A stretch of 8,464 nucleotides of DNA from an uncultured Brevundimonas sp. GTDB taxonomy: Bacteria > Pseudomonadota > Alphaproteobacteria > Caulobacterales > Caulobacteraceae. Shown in pieces: positions 5,524 to 8,464 of this stretch; the first letter of the stretch is position 1; each line of letters starts with the position of its first letter. A program made the translations under genes and the position numbers. The notes under the pieces are model-generated. The model was not told where the DNA came from, searched no databases, and saw only the letters and a list, made by a program, of their open reading frames with translations. The DNA is taken from positions 1-8,464 of the forward strand of contig CAMLNY010000026.1 in NCBI GenBank assembly GCA_946481405.1, written 5' to 3'.

Positions 5524-7266
5524 TCAGCGGGTCCCCACGGGCGCCATCGACGCCACCTGCACCGGCTCGGCCGGCAGCGGCGTCTGGCCCGGAGGCGGGG
5601 CGACGTAGTCGAGACTGATCGGGATCAGGGTCTGGCCCGCCACGACGGCGTCGAGCGTGTTCAGCGGCCCGCCGGTCATGCGCTGGTAGATCCAGTAGGC
5701 CGCCACGACCTTCTCAACATATTCGCGCGCCTGGGGCACGTCGATCGTCTCGATCAGCAACAGGGGATCGGGGTTCGGGCCCAGACGGCGCAGGGCGTCC
5801 AGCATGGGGCCCGGCCCGGCGTTGTAGCTGGCCACGGCGCGCAGCAGGTCGCCCTGGAACTCGGGGCGCGCCAGCATCCGGTTCACATAGGTCTGGCCCA
5901 TGCGGACGTTGGTGGCGGGGGTGAAAAGCCGCTGCGGCGTGGTGACGAAGGTCCGGTCGCCAGTCATTTCGGCGGCGGTCGACGGCATGACCTGCATCAG
6001 GCCATAGGCGCCGACCGGCGAGCGGGCATTGGCGTTGAAGCCGCTTTCCTTGCGGGCGATGGCGTAGACCAGTGAACGTTCGAGGGTCCAGCCGCCTTCC
6101 GGGACGATCTCCGGCATCGGATAGTTGGTGGTGTCGATGCGGGTGGCGTCGGCGCCGCTGGATCCGCCCAGACGCGGCCCCAGCACCCGGGCCAGCCCGG
6201 TCCACAGGCGGCGGGTGCGATCGCTGGCGGTGCGCAGGCCGTTGCGGAGCTCGTCGCGGGCGTCGCCGGAACGACCGACCTCCATGAAGGCGACGGTGCG
6301 CCGGGCGCGGGCGTCGCTGTTCAGAAACTCGTCCATCTCGCGCTGGTTGACGCCGACGGGGCCGTCGCTGACCGAAGTGCGTGCCACGGCCTCATACGGG
6401 GTCGGGCCGTCGCCGTTCAGGATCACCGGCTCCTGACCCAGCTGCCGCAGGGCGATCTGGCCGTAGAAGGTGGCGGGCCAGCGAGCCGACAGCTGCAGGA
6501 ACTCGACGATCCGGTCCTGACGGCCTATCTGGCCGGCGGCGCGGGCGGCCCAGACGCCGGCCCCGGCGCGGGTCCAGCCATCCTCGGTCGGATCGACGGC
6601 GACGCGCTCGAAAGCGGTGTAGGCGCGCGGGAAGTCCCCGGTGCGCCAGGACGCCAGACCAACCACCCACCAGTCGCCGATTCGCTCGCCCTCGGCGATG
6701 GCGGTGGACAGGTCGTCCCGGTTCAGGGCGACGCGGGCGGCCTTGGCCGGATCGGCCTCGGAGTTGCCGCCGGCCGCAGCGACCTGATCCCAGGCGCGGC
6801 TGAAGAAGGTTCCCGTCGGCCGCCGCGGCTCCTCGGCGCCGTCCGGGCGGCGACGCATGGCCAGGGCATAGACGCGCTGGGCGCTCGGCAGGTCGGCGTA
6901 GTCGTTCAGCCAGGCCGCCAGCTCATCATAGGAGGCGGTGTAGTCCGGGTGGAACAGGCGCTCGAACTCGACCTGACCCAGAAGGACGCGGTCGTTGGCC
7001 TGACGCGCCGAGGCGCGGGCGGTTTCAAGATCGCCTCGACGCAGGGCGTCGAAGGCGGTGGTGTAGCTGATGCGGTCCGCGTTCGAGAGGGCGCTGGTGC
7101 TGATGCGGATGCCCTGTTCGCCTTCGCCTTCGGCGCCTGATCCGGCGGCGACCACGGACAGGTAAGGTTCGGGCGCCGCGAGCGCGGGCAGGGCGGCGGC
7201 CGAAAGACCGGCCACAAGGAAGGCGAGCGTCGGCGCTCGAAGAGCGCGGCGGCGGATACTGAACAA
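5524..7266 (-). CDS. Soluble lytic murein transglycosylase (Slt70-like, GH23)
   Basis: This periplasmic enzyme cleaves peptidoglycan between MurNAc and GlcNAc, leaving 1,6-anhydroMurNAc ends. From the TTG at 7266 it has 580 residues. A signal peptide covers 1-30: SIRRRALR basic region, TLAFLVAGLSAAALPALA core, cleavage near ALA-APEP. A long helical-repeat region (about 60-385) resembles the Slt70 U/L domains. The GH23 domain (about 393-525) has the catalytic Glu407 in ARKESGFN, then GLMQVMP (422-428) and AVASYNAGP (477-485). A Pro-rich tail (556-580) ends the protein. The open frame continues upstream to an ATG at 7446, but that would overlap the glycosylase gene and lie upstream of the apparent promoter. 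TTG 7266 has GAGGGGG 8 nt before it and begins directly with the signal peptide, so I prefer it. The exact start is less certain than the function. Confidence 0.92.
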   Translation of the reverse strand: MFSIRRRALRAPTLAFLVAGLSAAALPALAAPEPYLSVVAAGSGAEGEGEQGIRISTSALSNADRISYTTAFDALRRGDLETARASARQANDRVLLGQVEFERLFHPDYTASYDELAAWLNDYADLPSAQRVYALAMRRRPDGAEEPRRPTGTFFSRAWDQVAAAGGNSEADPAKAARVALNRDDLSTAIAEGERIGDWWVVGLASWRTGDFPRAYTAFERVAVDPTEDGWTRAGAGVWAARAAGQIGRQDRIVEFLQLSARWPATFYGQIALRQLGQEPVILNGDGPTPYEAVARTSVSDGPVGVNQREMDEFLNSDARARRTVAFMEVGRSGDARDELRNGLRTASDRTRRLWTGLARVLGPRLGGSSGADATRIDTTNYPMPEIVPEGGWTLERSLVYAIARKESGFNANARSPVGAYGLMQVMPSTAAEMTGDRTFVTTPQRLFTPATNVRMGQTYVNRMLARPEFQGDLLRAVASYNAGPGPMLDALRRLGPNPDPLLLIETIDVPQAREYVEKVVAAYWIYQRMTGGPLNTLDAVVAGQTLIPISLDYVAPPPGQTPLPAEPVQVASMAPVGTR

Positions 7267-7347
7267 GGCGGCGGCCCCCTCGTGCTGCGCGCTGCCCGTC
7301 TCGATTCGGGATGTCGCGCGCGGTCTGCGATCGGTCGTCAAACAGGA

Positions 7348-7376
7348 AGTATGCCGCAAGACAGTGAATCCCTCAA
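7348..7376 (-). promoter_or_regulatory. Putative sigma70-type promoter for the lytic transglycosylase gene, with GANTC site
   Basis: On the minus strand, TTGAGG (7376-7371) and CATACT (7353-7348) are separated by exactly 17 nt and resemble -35 and -10 elements. Initiation near 7341 would give a leader of about 75 nt to the TTG at 7266. A GANTC site (7366-7370) lies in the spacer next to the -35 element, and another (7303-7307) lies in the leader. The element is in the 145-nt gap after the glycosylase gene. It was identified by inspection only. Confidence 0.5.
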
Positions 7377-7411
7377 TCACATCAGCGGCATGGAACCGTC
7401 TAGACCTGATT

Positions 7412-8203
7412 TCAGGCCTTTTCCTGTCCGTCCAGCCGGACCGCAAGATCGAGGACGTCCGACCAGGCCTGACGCTTGGCCTGGGGCTGTCGCAGCAGGA
7501 AGGCCGGGTGCAGGGTCGGCATGACGGGGGCCGAGACGTCGCCCTCGGTCAGGCGCCACTCGCGCCAGTTTCCGCGCATTCGCATGATGCCTTCGTCGGT
7601 CTTCAGAACCGCCCTGGCCGCTGCGGCGCCGAGCAGAAGCACGGCCTTCGGCTTCATCAGAAAGAAGGCCCGCTCGACGAAGGGGGCGCAGACGGCCTGT
7701 TCCTGGGGCGTCGGGGTCCGGTTACCCGGCGGTCGCCAGAAGACGGTGTTGGTGATGAACACCTTTCCGGTCAGGCCGGCCGCGTCCAGCATCCGGTCCA
7801 GCAGCTTGCCGGCCTTGCCGACGAAGGGCTGGCCGGCCGCGTCCTCGTCGGCGCCCGGCGCCTCGCCGATGATCAGGATCGGGGCGTGGGGATCGCCGCG
7901 GCTGAAGACGCATTGTTTCGCGCCCATGCCGACCAGTTCGCAGCCCTTGAAGGTCGCGGCCGCCTCCGCCAGCGCCTCCATGGTGTCGGCGCCGTTGGCC
8001 AGACGACGGGCCTCCGATGTCTGGTCGACCGTATCGACGACGGGCATGACCGAGGCGGTCGCTCTCGCCACGGCCTTCAGCGCCGGCGCGACCACGATCG
8101 TGCGATCGACGGCCGCCTCCTCGAAACAGGCGTCGACCCCCGCATCGGCCCAGAAGGCGAGCAGGCTTTCGATCGCGGCGATGTCCGAGGGGTATACGTT
8201 CAT
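7412..8203 (-). CDS. Uracil-DNA glycosylase, family 4-type (alphaproteobacterial form)
   Basis: This 263-residue repair enzyme is expected to remove uracil from DNA. Motif 1 is GEAPGADEDAAGQPFVG (113-129) followed by KAGKLLD, then TNTVFWRPPGNRTPTPQE (151-168) and the His motif MPTLHPAFLLR (228-238), all diagnostic of the family 4/SPO1-polymerase-like group. The first 80 residues are a variable extension. Family 4 enzymes normally hold a 4Fe-4S cluster with four cysteines. Here the one in 'KCRPPGNR' is Trp156 (FWRPPGNR) and only one of the N-terminal pair seems present (C88), with C172 kept, so the cluster is probably absent. The KRRIH insertion of UdgX is not seen. The ATG at 8203 starts MNVYPSDIAAIESLLAFW, and no strong ribosome site precedes it. 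It lies upstream of the lytic transglycosylase on the same strand and diverges from the gene at 8295. Confidence 0.93.
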   Translation of the reverse strand: MNVYPSDIAAIESLLAFWADAGVDACFEEAAVDRTIVVAPALKAVARATASVMPVVDTVDQTSEARRLANGADTMEALAEAAATFKGCELVGMGAKQCVFSRGDPHAPILIIGEAPGADEDAAGQPFVGKAGKLLDRMLDAAGLTGKVFITNTVFWRPPGNRTPTPQEQAVCAPFVERAFFLMKPKAVLLLGAAAARAVLKTDEGIMRMRGNWREWRLTEGDVSAPVMPTLHPAFLLRQPQAKRQAWSDVLDLAVRLDGQEKA

Positions 8204-8227
8204 GAGCTGGGCCCGCAGGGATAATCC

Positions 8228-8257
8228 TTGACCGCCCTCGCGTCACCTTCGGATATA
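8228..8257 (+). promoter_or_regulatory. Possible promoter for the rightward gene at 8295
   Basis: TTGACC (8228-8233) matches five of six -35 consensus bases. GATATA (8252-8257), 18 nt downstream, is a modest -10. Initiation near 8264 would give a leader of about 30 nt. It lies in the 91-nt gap between the divergent glycosylase gene and the 8295 gene. The call is tentative. Confidence 0.3.
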
Positions 8258-8294
8258 CGGATACCCCCACGACGCACGAGGAATAAGAAACGAC

Positions 8295-8464
8295 ATGGCC
8301 GAGGAAGCGATCGAAGGCGGCGCGACGTCCCCCGCGCAGGAAGCCATCCTCGACAACCTGCCGCCGCTGGAGGCGCTGCAGGGCGTCGAGCGCGATGTCC
8401 CGCGCCGGTCCGGGCGCGAGCTCGCTCACGTACAGCATGAGAAGCTGGGCGAGCTCGGGATCGT
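8295..8464 (+). CDS. 5' part of an unrecognised gene leaving the window
   Basis: An ATG at 8295 opens a frame that stays open to the window end (56 codons visible). Third positions are strongly G/C, as in real genes here. The start MAEEAIEGGATSPAQEAIL is acidic and looks soluble. It is followed by a Leu/Pro stretch (NLPPLEALQGVE, about 21-32) and a mixed-charge region. AGGA lies about 12 nt upstream, a rather long spacing. No signal peptide, nucleotide-binding motif or known family signature is visible in this part. The opposite strand is also open here, but that frame runs far into the glycosylase gene and is unlikely to be real. Divergent from the glycosylase gene. Confidence 0.55.
   Translation, partial: MAEEAIEGGATSPAQEAILDNLPPLEALQGVERDVPRRSGRELAHVQHEKLGELGI

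Noticed and set aside
7722..8438. A 238-codon minus-strand frame spanning the right edge and half of the glycosylase gene
   Set aside because: It overlaps the glycosylase gene by about 480 nt in another frame, and the overlapping part is Arg/Gly-rich shadow sequence. The plus-strand frame at 8295 fits the codon bias better.

Overview
The window looks like ordinary chromosomal DNA from a high-GC alphaproteobacterium, most likely of the Caulobacterales (Brevundimonas/Caulobacter type). This rests on strong G/C bias at third codon positions, the style of the proteins (two small TonB-C-like secreted proteins, an alphaproteobacterial-type family 4 uracil-DNA glycosylase) and weak Shine-Dalgarno sites before several genes. 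I see no insertion sequence, phage gene, CRISPR array, rRNA or tRNA.

Layout. Positions 1-36 are the apparent 3' end of a plus-strand gene. A strong bidirectional terminator follows at 138-167. From 4395 down to 272 six genes run on the minus strand, in transcription order: purB (adenylosuccinate lyase), two tandem small secreted paralogues, a prolyl-hydroxylase-like 2OG-Fe(II) oxygenase, a family 6 (HDG-type) deoxyinosine/uracil DNA glycosylase that overlaps the oxygenase by GTGA, and a FAS1 (fasciclin) lipoprotein. The spacings (4, 49, 43, -4 and 87 nt) would allow one long transcript ending at the shared terminator. Divergent from purB on the plus strand are a glutathione S-transferase (4497-5168) and a 44-residue single-span membrane protein (5259-5393).

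The right half is again on the minus strand: a family 4-type uracil-DNA glycosylase (8203-7412) and a secreted soluble lytic transglycosylase. The transglycosylase most likely starts at a TTG at 7266 behind its own sigma70-like promoter. A plus-strand gene diverging from the glycosylase begins at 8295 and leaves the window; I do not recognise it.

How the genes relate: purine nucleotide synthesis (purB) and two UDG-superfamily glycosylases concern purine metabolism and deaminated-base repair. The lytic transglycosylase, FAS1 lipoprotein, paired TonB-C-like proteins and small membrane protein belong to the envelope. No single new system is evident. The points most worth following are the paired cysteine-patterned secreted proteins next to purB, GANTC (CcrM-type) sites in the transglycosylase promoter and in an inverted repeat at its 3' end, and the unannotated small membrane protein.
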